Of a stretch of DNA of 64,000 nucleotides, positions 53,825-64,000 are shown piece by piece. The translations under genes were made by a program, and so were the position numbers. The notes under the pieces are model-generated. The model had not been told where the DNA came from, searched no databases, and saw only the letters and a list, made by a program, of their open reading frames with translations. How positions within the stretch are numbered: the stretch's first letter is position 1; each line of letters opens with the position of its first letter. The stretch is taken from positions 310,001 through 374,000 of the forward strand of contig NZ_VIGV01000001.1 of assembly GCF_007858445.1 (NCBI RefSeq). The letters run 5' to 3'. This DNA is from Tsukamurella sputi. GTDB taxonomy: Bacteria; Actinomycetota; Actinomycetes; Mycobacteriales; Mycobacteriaceae.

Positions 53825-54187
53825 ATGAGCGATCCGCGTGGTAGCACTGTGAACCGGCCCGACCGACCGGTCCTCGATCCGATCCTCGGTGCGCTTCTCC
53901 TCTGCGCACTGGGCGTCGCGGACCTCATCGCGATCCTGTGGGCCTCGCTCGCATTCGCGATGGCGTCCGACCCGTGCGCCTGGGGCGACTGCGCGTCGAC
54001 GGGGTGGCCCCGGGTCGGCATCGCCGTCGCCACCGGCAGCGCGGGGCTCGGCGTGCTCATCGCACTCGTCGGGTACGGCCGCGCGCTCGACGAAGGGAGG
54101 ACCACCATCGGCTGGCCGTTCGTCGGTTTCGCCTTCACCGTGGTCGGGTGGAAGGTCGGCGCATGGCTCGCCGCTCCGGTCTGGTGA
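53825..54187 (+). CDS. three-helix membrane protein
   Basis: 120 residues. Helices at LLLCALGVADLIAILWASLAFAMA, VGIAVATGSAGLGVLIALVGYG and IGWPFVGFAFTVVGWKVGAWLA, with CAWGDCAST between the first two. No family recognised; similar small membrane proteins are common in actinobacteria. A weak -10 (GAAGCT) lies 7 bases before the ATG. Stands alone between divergent dcp and the convergent pentapeptide gene. Confidence 0.72.
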   Translation: MSDPRGSTVNRPDRPVLDPILGALLLCALGVADLIAILWASLAFAMASDPCAWGDCASTGWPRVGIAVATGSAGLGVLIALVGYGRALDEGRTTIGWPFVGFAFTVVGWKVGAWLAAPVW

Positions 54188-54191
54188 TCGG

Positions 54192-54845
54192 TCAGTCCGT
54201 GATGTTGATGCCCAGGTGCGCGGCGAAGACCTCTGCGAGGCCGACCACCTGCAGGTGCGACATGGTGGCACCGGCGATTCCCTCGACGCCGCGGATCCGC
54301 TCGACCTGTAGCCCCCGCAGGTCGACGTGCTGCAGCTTCGCGCGAGTCACGTCCAGCTCACCTGCGCGGCAGTCCTCGAACGCGACCCGCGTCAGGGTCG
54401 CGTCGGCGGCGTCGATCCCGTCGAGCATGCAGCCGCGGAAGATGACGTCCGTGAGGCCGGCGCCGCGCAGGTTCACGAAGCCCAGCCGGACGTCGGTGAA
54501 GACCACGGACCGCAGCTTCGAGTCCATGAGTTCGACGGCGCCGATCCGGGCATCGTCGACCTCCACCTGACGGAAGGTCGAGCGGGATGCGCGGAAGCCC
54601 GTGGCGAACAGCGACGCGATGCGGGTCTCGAGGAACGACGAATCGGTGAAAACCGCGTCGCGCACCTCCCAGCCCGTGAGTTCGCACTCACTGAAGGTGA
54701 TCCCGCTCAGGTCGCGACCCTTGACGGTCGGCTCGGCGAACCGCTGCCGATCGTGCACGTCCCCGGGCACGAGCTCGTCGGTGACGCCGTCCTCCAGGTC
54801 GTTCAGGCGCAACGGCAGGATCTTCGGTGCGACGAGGCCGGCCAT
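54192..54845 (-). CDS. pentapeptide repeat protein
   Basis: 217 residues. From about residue 43 to 190 five-residue repeats A(D/N)LXX-like are seen (DLSGITFSECELTGWEVRDAVFTDSSF, LRGAGLTDVIFRGCMLDGIDAADATLTRVAFEDCRAGELDVTRAKLQHVDLRG), which fold into a right-handed beta helix. Related proteins (MfpA, Qnr) mimic DNA and protect gyrase, but most have unknown roles. Its ATG overlaps the stop of the nitronate monooxygenase gene by one base (TGATG), so the two are co-translated. Confidence 0.85.
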   Translation of the reverse strand: MAGLVAPKILPLRLNDLEDGVTDELVPGDVHDRQRFAEPTVKGRDLSGITFSECELTGWEVRDAVFTDSSFLETRIASLFATGFRASRSTFRQVEVDDARIGAVELMDSKLRSVVFTDVRLGFVNLRGAGLTDVIFRGCMLDGIDAADATLTRVAFEDCRAGELDVTRAKLQHVDLRGLQVERIRGVEGIAGATMSHLQVVGLAEVFAAHLGINITD

Positions 54846-55813
54846 CAGTCGAGCACTCCCGCAACGGCGCGCAGCCGCGCCGCGGCCTCGGCGGCGATGG
54901 ACTCGACCACCTCGCGGGCGGGCCGCACCGCATCGACCAGGCCCGCCGCCTGGCCCGCGTAGACCACGCCGATCTCGGGCATCGCACCGTCGTACGCGGC
55001 GCTGATCGCCTCCTCCGTCCCGGTGGACGAAACCACGCCGTCGCCGTCGTGCCACCGCTCGGTGAAGTCGTTGGTGAGCGCCCGGCCGAACCACCGGGTG
55101 GGCCAGGGCTGGTGCCGGGCCTTGTCGAAGACGTCGGTGTACACGGTGTCGGCGCTGCGCGCCTTGAGCAATGCCGGGATCGCGTAGTCGGGGCCCACGG
55201 TCTCCGGCGAAGCGAGCAGCGCGGTGCCGATCAACGCGCCCTGAGCTCCCGCGGCGAGGACTGCGGCGAGGCCGGCACCGGTGCCGATCCCGCCCGCCGC
55301 GAGCACCGGAAGCTCCGTGGCGCGCAGTACCTCCTGCAACAGTGGCAGCGTCGCGATCCGGCCGGTGTGCCCGCCCGCCTCGCCGCCCTGGGCGACCACG
55401 GCATCGACTCCCGCCGCCTCCACTTCGCGCAGGTCCTCGACGGAATTGATCTGGGAGATCACCACGGCGCCGGCGTCCTTGCACCGCTGCACGAAGGGCG
55501 CCGGATCACCGAAGGAGAGCGAGACCAGCTTCGGCTTCGCCGCGAGCACGGAATCGAGAAGTTCAGGACTGTCCGCCAGCGACCAGGTCTGCAGGCCGAA
55601 GGCGAGCGGTGCGGCTTCCCCCGCGGCGGCACGGATCACCCGCAGTTGCTCGTCGATCCACTCGGGCGTGGCGTACCGCGCGGCACCGATCATGCCCAGG
55701 CCACCCGCGGCGGTCACCTGCCCTGCGAGTTCGCCTCCGGCGCGCCCGCCCATCGGGGCGCCGAGGATCGGCAGATCGATGGCCAGGGTGCGCGTCAGCC
55801 AGGTGTTCCACAC
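54845..55813 (-). CDS. nitronate monooxygenase-like FMN enzyme
   Basis: 322 residues. TIM-barrel FMN protein of the 2-nitropropane dioxygenase family: PILGAPMGGRAGGELAGQVTAAGGLGMIGAARY, GGEAGGHTG, LPVLAAGGIGTGAGLAAVLAAGAQGALIGTALLASPE. The family oxidises nitronates such as propionate-3-nitronate, or works as enoyl reductase in some members; the exact role here is unknown. GTG at 55813 with TAGCCT 7 bases upstream. It leads a two-gene unit with the pentapeptide protein. Confidence 0.88.
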   Translation of the reverse strand: MWNTWLTRTLAIDLPILGAPMGGRAGGELAGQVTAAGGLGMIGAARYATPEWIDEQLRVIRAAAGEAAPLAFGLQTWSLADSPELLDSVLAAKPKLVSLSFGDPAPFVQRCKDAGAVVISQINSVEDLREVEAAGVDAVVAQGGEAGGHTGRIATLPLLQEVLRATELPVLAAGGIGTGAGLAAVLAAGAQGALIGTALLASPETVGPDYAIPALLKARSADTVYTDVFDKARHQPWPTRWFGRALTNDFTERWHDGDGVVSSTGTEEAISAAYDGAMPEIGVVYAGQAAGLVDAVRPAREVVESIAAEAAARLRAVAGVLD

Positions 55814-55826
55814 ACAGACGAGGCTA
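55814..55826 (-). promoter_or_regulatory. probable leaderless promoter of the nitronate monooxygenase gene
   Basis: On the minus strand TAGCCT (55821-55826) ends 7 bases before the GTG at 55813. Confidence 0.5.
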
Positions 55827-55847
55827 CGCCCGTGGCAGGATTCCGCC

Positions 55848-56966
55848 ATGGGCACCACCGCATCCGCCGATCCCGAGGTCCGCCTCCTCCGCGCACTCCG
55901 CCTCCGCGCGCAGGGCCTGGTTCCGGGCGTGCAGGACTGGCGCACGGCGCAGGACGCGGCCCGGGGCATGCTCGCGATCCAGGCGCAGGACGCTGCTGCC
56001 GCGCGGTTCGCGCTCTCGTTGCGCGCGTCGGAGCACCCCGACGACGCCCGGGTGCTCGCCGATCTCGCGGAGCGACGCCTCACCCGCAACCGCCCCATGC
56101 GCGGCACCCTGCAGATCACCGCGCCCGAGGATCTGCACTGGCTCAGCGCGGCACTCACCGTGCGGTCCCGCGCCGACGCGGCCAAGCGGAGACCCCGGCT
56201 CGGCATCACGGAGCCGATGATGGCCGACGCCGAGAAGGTGATCCGGGCGCAGCTCGCGGACGGCCGGTCGATGACTCGCCCCGAGCTGGTCGCGGCGTGC
56301 GCGGATGCCGGCCTCCCGCTGGACAACGCGCAGACCGGCCACATCTTGCGCGACCTCACGGAGCTCATGGCGATCGTCTTCGCCGACCCCACCTCGAAGA
56401 CCGACGCCTTCGCGCTCGCCGACGAGTGGATCGCCGACCGCCACGAGCCGGACCACGCTCTGGGCGAGATGGTTTCGCGATTCGTCGCCGCCCGCGGCCC
56501 CGTCACGCGCCAGGACATCGGCAAGTGGGCGTACCTGCCGATGGGCGCGGTCGATGAGGGCATCGAAGCCGCGGGCGGGTCCGTCGGAACCGAGACGATC
56601 GCGGGCACCCGGTACCTGGTCACGCCCGGCACCGTCGACATCACGGACGCACAGGTCGACGAGGCGCTCGCGACGCCCCTCCTGCTGCCCGGATTCGACG
56701 AGTACATCATCGGATACGGCTCTCGCGCACCGCAGCTCGACGAGGAGTACCTCACGCGGATCATCCCCGGACGCAACGGCGTCTTCAAGCCGATGGTCGT
56801 CGTCGACGGCGAGATCGTGGGCACGTGGAGCCGGAAGGCGACGGCGAAGAAGGTCACCGTCGAACTCGAGCCGTTCACCACGATCACCGTGGCGACGCGC
56901 AAGCGCCTCGCCGGGCCCGCGCGCGCCTACGGACGGTTCCTCGGGCTGGAGGCGACACTCGCCTGA
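55848..56966 (+). CDS. winged-helix DNA-binding protein of the AlkZ/YcaQ family (HTH_42)
   Basis: 372 residues. N-terminal tandem winged-helix pattern and the conserved MLAIQAQDAAAARFAL, with a Q-x-Q set in the place of the QxQ/QxD catalytic motif of AlkZ-type DNA glycosylases; later RPMRGTLQITAPEDLHWL and LLLPGFDEYIIGYGSR, both typical of the family. AlkZ enzymes unhook alkylated or crosslinked bases; many actinobacterial members are uncharacterised. A weak -10 (CAGGAT) lies 6 bases before the ATG. Confidence 0.83.
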   Translation: MGTTASADPEVRLLRALRLRAQGLVPGVQDWRTAQDAARGMLAIQAQDAAAARFALSLRASEHPDDARVLADLAERRLTRNRPMRGTLQITAPEDLHWLSAALTVRSRADAAKRRPRLGITEPMMADAEKVIRAQLADGRSMTRPELVAACADAGLPLDNAQTGHILRDLTELMAIVFADPTSKTDAFALADEWIADRHEPDHALGEMVSRFVAARGPVTRQDIGKWAYLPMGAVDEGIEAAGGSVGTETIAGTRYLVTPGTVDITDAQVDEALATPLLLPGFDEYIIGYGSRAPQLDEEYLTRIIPGRNGVFKPMVVVDGEIVGTWSRKATAKKVTVELEPFTTITVATRKRLAGPARAYGRFLGLEATLA

Positions 56967-56970
56967 GGAG

Positions 56971-57897
56971 TCAGTCCAGACGCCAATCCTCGTAGGCGCG
57001 AGGATCGTCGATGGGCTCGATGTGCACGGTGATCCGCAGGTCCTCGAAGAGGGTGTCGAGATCGACCTCGACCTCCTCCGTCACATCGTGCGCACGCTGC
57101 ACGGTCCAGTCCCCCGGCACCAGCATGTGCAGCTGGAGGAACCTCTCGTGCCCGGACTCGCGGGTCCGGACGTCGTGGAAGTCGATGCCCCGGGCCCGAT
57201 GGCGGTCGAGCACCGCGTCGATCTGCGCCCGCTCGTCGGGCGGCAGCGCTGCGTCCATCAGGCCGGCGCCCGACTGCCACACCAGGCGCGCCCCCACGAC
57301 CAGGATGTTCACCGCGACGGCGATGGCGATCAGCGGGTCGAGCGGCAACCAGCCGGTGAGCGCCACCAGCAGCACGCCCACGATCACCCCGACGGTGGTC
57401 CACACATCAGTGAGCAGGTGCTTACCGTCGGCCTGCAGCGCCAGCGACCGGTGCCGGCGCCCCACGCGGATCAGGTAGAGCCCGACCAGGCCGTTGAGCA
57501 CCGTTGCCGCGACCGAGATCGCGAGGCCCAGCCCGACCTGTTCGAGTTCCCGTGGATTGAACAGTCGATCGACAGCGGAGACCAGGATGACCACCGCGGC
57601 CACGACGATCATCACGCCCTCGAGCACCGCCGAGAAGTACTCGGCCTTGGTGTGCCCGAAGTTGTGGTCGTGGTCGGCCGGCTTCGCGACCACCTTGAGC
57701 GCGACGAACGCGGCGATCGCGGCCACCACGTTGACCGAGGACTCCGCGGCGTCGGAGAGCAGGCCGACGGAGCCCGTCAGGCGCCACGCGAGAATCTTCA
57801 GGCCGATCACGACCAGCGAGGTCACGATCGAGAGCAGGGCGTAGCGCGACAGGTCCTCGCGGACCCGCGGCGCGCCACCGGACGGTGCGTCGGTCAC
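56971..57897 (-). CDS. cation diffusion facilitator family exporter
   Basis: 308 residues. Six membrane helices with LLSDAAESSVNVVAAI and DHNFGHTKAEYFSAVLEG, the metal-site segments of CDF proteins, and a cytosolic C-terminal domain (DFHDVRTRESGHERFLQLHMLVPGDWTV) that senses metal. Zinc, iron or manganese efflux cannot be told apart. GTG start at 57897, 10 bases after lepA on the same strand. Confidence 0.92.
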   Translation of the reverse strand: MTDAPSGGAPRVREDLSRYALLSIVTSLVVIGLKILAWRLTGSVGLLSDAAESSVNVVAAIAAFVALKVVAKPADHDHNFGHTKAEYFSAVLEGVMIVVAAVVILVSAVDRLFNPRELEQVGLGLAISVAATVLNGLVGLYLIRVGRRHRSLALQADGKHLLTDVWTTVGVIVGVLLVALTGWLPLDPLIAIAVAVNILVVGARLVWQSGAGLMDAALPPDERAQIDAVLDRHRARGIDFHDVRTRESGHERFLQLHMLVPGDWTVQRAHDVTEEVEVDLDTLFEDLRITVHIEPIDDPRAYEDWRLD

Positions 57898-57907
57898 CGT
57901 CGGGACA

Positions 57908-59791
<1,884 letters not shown>

Positions 59792-59882
59792 ACGTCACCC
59801 TTCAGTTTCTCATGCCCGGAAGGATCACTGCTCCGCAGGCACGGCTGATCACCGAGTTCGTCCGGTTCGACCACTGTCACGG

Positions 59883-59896
59883 TAACGTCGAACGAC
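59883..59896 (+). promoter_or_regulatory. probable promoter of the bet operon
   Basis: TAACGT (59883-59888) ends 8 bases before the ATG at 59897, slightly more than the usual leaderless spacing. No ribosome binding site is seen. Confidence 0.4.
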
Positions 59897-62056
59897 ATGA
59901 GTGATTCTGAATCCTCACGAACATCGAAACCAGTAGAAGCCACATCGACACCCACGAGCTCCTTGAACCGCCGAGTCTTCATCGCCGCCGCAGGCTCGGT
60001 CCTGGCCTTCGCCCTCTGGGCACTCGCCTCTCCCGAGACCGCGGAGAGCGTGATCAGCGGCGTCGTCACGTTCATCACCACCTGGTTCGGCTGGTGGTAC
60101 TTCCTCCTCGCGACCGCGATCGTCGGTGTCGTGGTCTTCATCGGCCTGAGTCGCTACGGCACCTACCGCCTCGGCCCCGAGGAGTCACGCCCCGAGTACA
60201 GCCTCTTCACCTGGACCTCGATGCTGTTCGCGGCGGGCATCGGCATCGACCTGATGTTCTTCTCCGTCGCCGAGCCCGTGAGCCACTACCTCAAGCCCCC
60301 GGAGGGTGCCGGCGAGAACAACCACGCCGCGCGTGAGGCCGTCACCTGGACCGTCTTCCACTACGGCATCACCGGGTGGGCGATGTACGCCCTGATGGGC
60401 GGCGCCCTCGCGTACTTCGCGTTCCGCCACAACCTCCCGCTCACCATCCGCGCGGCGCTGTACCCGATCCTGGGCAAGCGCGTCCACGGCCGGCTCGGCG
60501 ACGCCGTCGACGTGGCCGCCGTGCTGGGCACCATCTTCGGCATCGCCACGTCACTGGGCATCGGCATCGTCCAGCTCAACTACGGCCTGCACGAGTTGTT
60601 CGGCGTCCCGCAGGGCAAGGCCGCGCAGATCGGCCTCATCGTGCTGTCGGTGATCGTGGCCACGATCTCGGCGACCTCCGGCGTCGACAAGGGCATCCGG
60701 CGGCTCAGCGAGCTCAACGTGATCCTCGCGATCGCGCTGCTCGTCTACATCCTCGTGGCGGGTCGCTCCGACTTCCTCCTCAACGGCCTGGTGCAGAACA
60801 CGGGCGACTACCTGTCGACGTTCCTCGATCGCACCATGAACACGTTCGCGTGGGGCCAGATCGATCCGGAGACCGCCGGCAGCGATCCGCGGGGCTGGCT
60901 CGACTCGTGGACGCTCTTCTTCTGGGCCTGGTGGGTGGCGTGGGCGCCCTTCGTCGGCCTGTTCCTCGCCAGGATCTCGCGCGGCCGCACCCTGCGGCAG
61001 TTCGTCTTCGGCGTGCTGGTGGTGCCGTTCAGCTTCATCCTGCTGTGGATCTCGGTGTTCGGTAACAGTGCGCTCGAGGTCGCCCGGGGCGACAAGGACT
61101 TCGCGGAGGCCACGGCGTCGATGCCCGAGGTGGGCTTCTACTCGCTACTCGAGAAGTACCCCGGTGCGCCACTGCTGTTGGCCGTGGCCACCATCACGGG
61201 CCTGCTGTTCTACGTCACCAGTGCCGATTCCGGGTCGCTGGTGATGGGCAACTTCACCAGTAAGCTCGAGGATCCGATGGCGGACTGCGCACGGAGCACA
61301 CGCATCTTCTGGTCCTTCGCGATCGGACTGCTCACGCTCGCGATGCTCTTCGCGGGCAACGACGGCTCCATCGTGACGCTGCAGAAGGCCACCATCATCA
61401 TGGGCCTGCCCTTCTCCTTCGTGCTGGCACTGGTCGGCCTCGCACTCCTGCGCGCCCTGCACACCGAGTCGTTCAAGCTCGACAGCTACCGGACGGCGCT
61501 GCCCAAGTCCCTGGCCGCCGGACGCGGCAGCAGTGAGCCGGGCAGCTGGCGCAGGCGGCTGCTGGCAACGGTCCACTACCCGAGCCGCAACGCCACGCTG
61601 AAGTTCCTGGAGAACACGGTCGGTCCCGCGATGCGCGACGTCGCAGCGGAATTCGCCGCAGAAGGCATCTCAGCCACGATCGACGAGTCCGGGCGCAGCG
61701 AGTCCCTGCCATCGCCCACGCTCACCGTCGACCTGGCGAGCGAACCGGACTTCGAGTACTGCGTCTGGCCCGTCTCCGCTCCGGCCCCGAGCTACGCGGT
61801 CCTGGCGCAGCGCTCCGCCGACCGCTACTTCCGCTGCGAGGTCTACCTCGCCGAGGGCTCGCAGGGGTACACGCTCAACGGCTACACCCGGGAGCAGATC
61901 ATCGGCGACATCCTCGACCAGTACGAGCGGCACCTCGGCTATCTGCACCTGCGGCGAGCCGCCTCCGATCACCACGACGGCCACGACGAACCGGCCGGCA
62001 CCCGAACCGATCCCGATCCTGAAGCGTCCACCGAACCCGAAGGGACACCCGCATGA
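59897..62056 (+). CDS. betT: BCCT-family choline transporter
   Basis: 719 residues. Twelve membrane helices. The motif GIGIDLMFFSVAEPVSHYLKPPEG carries the Asp typical of proton-coupled choline transporter BetT, and DSWTLFFWAWWVAW is the BCCT signature. A ~180-residue cytosolic C-terminal domain, seen in osmosensing BetT, is present and ends in an acidic Asp/Glu/Pro tail. Choline uptake for glycine betaine synthesis by the two downstream genes. Its stop overlaps betB (ATGA). Confidence 0.93.
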   Translation: MSDSESSRTSKPVEATSTPTSSLNRRVFIAAAGSVLAFALWALASPETAESVISGVVTFITTWFGWWYFLLATAIVGVVVFIGLSRYGTYRLGPEESRPEYSLFTWTSMLFAAGIGIDLMFFSVAEPVSHYLKPPEGAGENNHAAREAVTWTVFHYGITGWAMYALMGGALAYFAFRHNLPLTIRAALYPILGKRVHGRLGDAVDVAAVLGTIFGIATSLGIGIVQLNYGLHELFGVPQGKAAQIGLIVLSVIVATISATSGVDKGIRRLSELNVILAIALLVYILVAGRSDFLLNGLVQNTGDYLSTFLDRTMNTFAWGQIDPETAGSDPRGWLDSWTLFFWAWWVAWAPFVGLFLARISRGRTLRQFVFGVLVVPFSFILLWISVFGNSALEVARGDKDFAEATASMPEVGFYSLLEKYPGAPLLLAVATITGLLFYVTSADSGSLVMGNFTSKLEDPMADCARSTRIFWSFAIGLLTLAMLFAGNDGSIVTLQKATIIMGLPFSFVLALVGLALLRALHTESFKLDSYRTALPKSLAAGRGSSEPGSWRRRLLATVHYPSRNATLKFLENTVGPAMRDVAAEFAAEGISATIDESGRSESLPSPTLTVDLASEPDFEYCVWPVSAPAPSYAVLAQRSADRYFRCEVYLAEGSQGYTLNGYTREQIIGDILDQYERHLGYLHLRRAASDHHDGHDEPAGTRTDPDPEASTEPEGTPA

Positions 62057-63570
62057 GCGACCCCACCCTGTTCATCGACGGCGCCTGGCGCCACAGCGAG
62101 GGCGGCGGCACCCGCACCATCGTCTGCCCCGCCGACGGCACCGAGGTCGGCATCGTCGACGAGGCGACCCCGGCCGACACCGAGGCCGCGATCGCCGCGG
62201 CACGCCGCGCCTTCGACACCGGCCCGTGGCCGCACGTCCCCGCCGCCGAGCGCGGCGACCTGTTGCTGCGCGTCGCGGACGGGATCGACCGCCGCCGCGA
62301 CGAGTTCGCCCGCGCGGAGACGCTCGACACCGGCAAGCGCCTGTACGAGTCCGAGCTCGACATGGCCGACATCGCCGCCTGCTTCCGCTACTTCGGCAAA
62401 CTCGCCGGGCAGGAGAGCGGCCGCATCGTCGACGCCGGCTCGGCCGATGTCGCCTCGCAGATCGTGTACGAGCCCGTGGGCGTGTGCGGGATGATCACGC
62501 CCTGGAACTACCCGCTGCTGCAGGCGGCGTGGAAGGTCGCGCCGGCGTTGGCCGCCGGAGACACCTTCGTGCTCAAGCCCTCCGAGCTGACGCCGCACAC
62601 GTCGATCCTGCTGATGAAGGTGCTCCAGGAGGTCGGCCTGCCGGACGGCGTGGCCAACCTCGTGCTCGGCGCCGGCGCGCAGGCGGGCGCGCCGCTCTCC
62701 ACCCACCCGGACGTGGATCTGGTCTCCTTCACCGGGGGCCTCGTGACCGGTCGTGTCATCGCCGGCAACGCCGCCGGCACCGTCAAGAAGGTCGCGCTCG
62801 AGCTGGGCGGCAAGAACCCCAACGTGGTCTTCGCCGACGCGTGCGCCACGCCGGACGGCCTGGCCGCCGCCGTCGACAACGCCCTCAACGCGGCCTTCCT
62901 GCACTCCGGGCAGGTGTGCTCGGCAGGTGCACGGCTCGTGATCGAGGAGTCCGTGCACGACGTCTTCGTCGACGAGTTGGTTCGCCGCGCCGAGGGGATC
63001 CGCCAGGGACTCCCGTTCGCCGAGGGCACCGAGACCGGGCCCCTCATCTCCGCGGCGCACCGCGACAAGGTGCACGCGTACGTCGGGAAGGCGCGTGAGG
63101 ACGGCGCGGTCGTCCGCACGGGCGGCGCCTTCGCGACGGGCGATCAGGGTTCGGGATCGCTCGACGCCGGGTACTTCTACCTGCCGACGGTGCTGGACCG
63201 CTGCGATCCGTCGATGGCGTGCGTGCACGACGAGGCCTTCGGGCCGACCGTCACCGTCGAGACCTTCACCACGGAGGACGAAGCCGTGGCGATCGCCAAC
63301 GACACCGAATACGGCCTGGCGGGCGCGGTCTGGTCCGCCGACGGCGGACGGGCCAAGCGTGTGGCACGCCGGCTGCGGCACGGCACCGTCTGGATCAACG
63401 ACTTCGGCCCGTACCTCCCCCAAGCCGAGTGGGGTGGTTTCGGCGCCTCGGGCATCGGGCGAGAGCTCGGGCCCACGGGCCTCGGCGAGTACCTGGAGGC
63501 CAAGCACGTCTACGAGAACCTGCGGCCGTCCGTCACCGGATGGTTCGCCGAGCGGAAGGACGCGAAGTGA
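62053..63570 (+). CDS. betB: betaine aldehyde dehydrogenase
   Basis: 505 residues, aldehyde dehydrogenase fold. TPWNYPLLQAAWKVAPALAAGDTFVLKPSE, Glu in LELGGKNPNVVFADA, catalytic Cys in SGQVCSAGARL and EAFGPTVTVETF. It oxidises betaine aldehyde to glycine betaine. ATG overlaps the betT stop, and its TGA overlaps the GTG of betA. Confidence 0.92.
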   Translation: MSDPTLFIDGAWRHSEGGGTRTIVCPADGTEVGIVDEATPADTEAAIAAARRAFDTGPWPHVPAAERGDLLLRVADGIDRRRDEFARAETLDTGKRLYESELDMADIAACFRYFGKLAGQESGRIVDAGSADVASQIVYEPVGVCGMITPWNYPLLQAAWKVAPALAAGDTFVLKPSELTPHTSILLMKVLQEVGLPDGVANLVLGAGAQAGAPLSTHPDVDLVSFTGGLVTGRVIAGNAAGTVKKVALELGGKNPNVVFADACATPDGLAAAVDNALNAAFLHSGQVCSAGARLVIEESVHDVFVDELVRRAEGIRQGLPFAEGTETGPLISAAHRDKVHAYVGKAREDGAVVRTGGAFATGDQGSGSLDAGYFYLPTVLDRCDPSMACVHDEAFGPTVTVETFTTEDEAVAIANDTEYGLAGAVWSADGGRAKRVARRLRHGTVWINDFGPYLPQAEWGGFGASGIGRELGPTGLGEYLEAKHVYENLRPSVTGWFAERKDAK

Positions 63571-64000
63571 CCAACGAGACCTTCGATTACGTGGTGGTGG
63601 GCGCCGGGTCCGCCGGGGCCGCCGTCGCCGCCCGCCTCTCCGAGGACCCGACGGTGACTGTCTGCCTGCTGGAGGCGGGACCGTCGGACGTGGGCGACGA
63701 GGCCATCCTGCGACTGGACCGCTGGATGGAGCTCCTGGAATCGGGCTACGACTGGGACTATCCGATCGAGCCGCAGGAGAACGGCAACTCGTTCATGCGG
63801 CACGCGCGCGCGAAGGTGCTGGGCGGCTGCAGCTCTCACAACAGCTGCATCGCGTTCTGGGCGCCCCGCGAGGACCTGGATTCCTGGGAGCAGGACCACG
63901 GCGCCGCCGGCTGGGGCGCGGATTCGGTGTATCGCCTGTACCCGACGATCGAGACCAACGACGCCCCCGGCGACCACCACGGACGATCCGGGCCGGTGCA
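63567..64000 (+). CDS. betA: choline dehydrogenase, 5' part (GMC oxidoreductase)
   Basis: The first 144 codons. FAD motif VVVGAGSAGAAVAARLSEDP, GMC signature segment GGCSSHNSCIAFWAPREDLDSW; the gene continues past the window. It oxidises choline to betaine aldehyde. The GTG overlaps the betB stop (GTGA), completing betT-betB-betA. A related GMC alcohol oxidase is the alternative, made less likely by the operon. Confidence 0.88.
   Translation, partial: MTNETFDYVVVGAGSAGAAVAARLSEDPTVTVCLLEAGPSDVGDEAILRLDRWMELLESGYDWDYPIEPQENGNSFMRHARAKVLGGCSSHNSCIAFWAPREDLDSWEQDHGAAGWGADSVYRLYPTIETNDAPGDHHGRSGPV

Overview
The window is high-GC DNA (visibly about 70 percent G+C) from a mycolic-acid actinobacterium of the Mycobacteriales. 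The gene order repeats, in blocks, the Mycobacterium tuberculosis stretch from dnaG/dgt through glyS-smtB-zur, uppS-recO, era-ybeY-phoH, rsmE-dnaJ2-hrcA, sirA-cysH, cysTWA-subI and the GH15 trehalase to lepA. The alkane-hydroxylase cluster, ohrR-ohr operon and choline-betaine operon inserted between these blocks fit a soil actinomycete such as Tsukamurella or a relative. The genus is an inference; no rRNA gene is present.

Layout. 1-5.2 kb: start of an unidentified gene, a secreted CBM/PA14 protein, a CAT-anticodon tRNA, a two-P-loop kinase-like protein and a long-form GAPDH. 5.2-12.7 kb: membrane protein with an Imm51-like tail, the PLP-binding protein YggS, primase, dGTPase, cold-shock-like protein, LpqH-like lipoprotein and glycyl-tRNA synthetase. 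12.7-19.1 kb: zinc regulators smtB-zur; an alkane cluster of alkB, two rubredoxins, rubredoxin reductase and a TetR regulator; and divergently ohrR-ohr-oxidoreductase. 19.1-31.6 kb: mostly minus-strand housekeeping genes (uppS, recO, era, corC-like, ybeY, phoH, rsmE, dnaJ, hrcA), interrupted at 21.2-23.4 kb by lineage-specific orphan genes.

31.7-45.5 kb: conserved hypothetical gene, twin SIMPL-domain genes, hemW, then sulfur assimilation. A plus-strand operon sirA-cysH-cysD-cysN lies behind a short cysteine-containing leader peptide, and a minus-strand sulfate importer subI-cysT-cysW-cysA follows. An Eis-type acetyltransferase and a DUF1707 membrane protein sit between them. Together the two operons import sulfate, activate it to APS and reduce it to sulfide. 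45.5-64 kb: small membrane proteins, GH15 and GH38 hydrolases, a PPase-like protein, M3 peptidase, pentapeptide-repeat protein, nitronate monooxygenase-like enzyme, AlkZ-like winged-helix protein, CDF metal exporter, LepA, and betT-betB-betA (the last cut by the window end).

Two features run through the window. Tightly packed operons use ATGA/GTGA/TGATG overlaps. Many single or first genes have a TANNNT-like -10 element exactly 6-7 bases before the start codon and no Shine-Dalgarno sequence, the arrangement expected for leaderless mRNAs. The most interesting element is the leader peptide and alternative-hairpin region before sirA, which looks like a cysteine-responsive attenuator. Next is the smtB-zur control region, where a Zur-like box overlaps the promoter and the best ribosome binding site points to an ATT codon. 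No intergenic stretch exceeds 300 bases, and no CRISPR array, insertion sequence, prophage or replication origin was seen.
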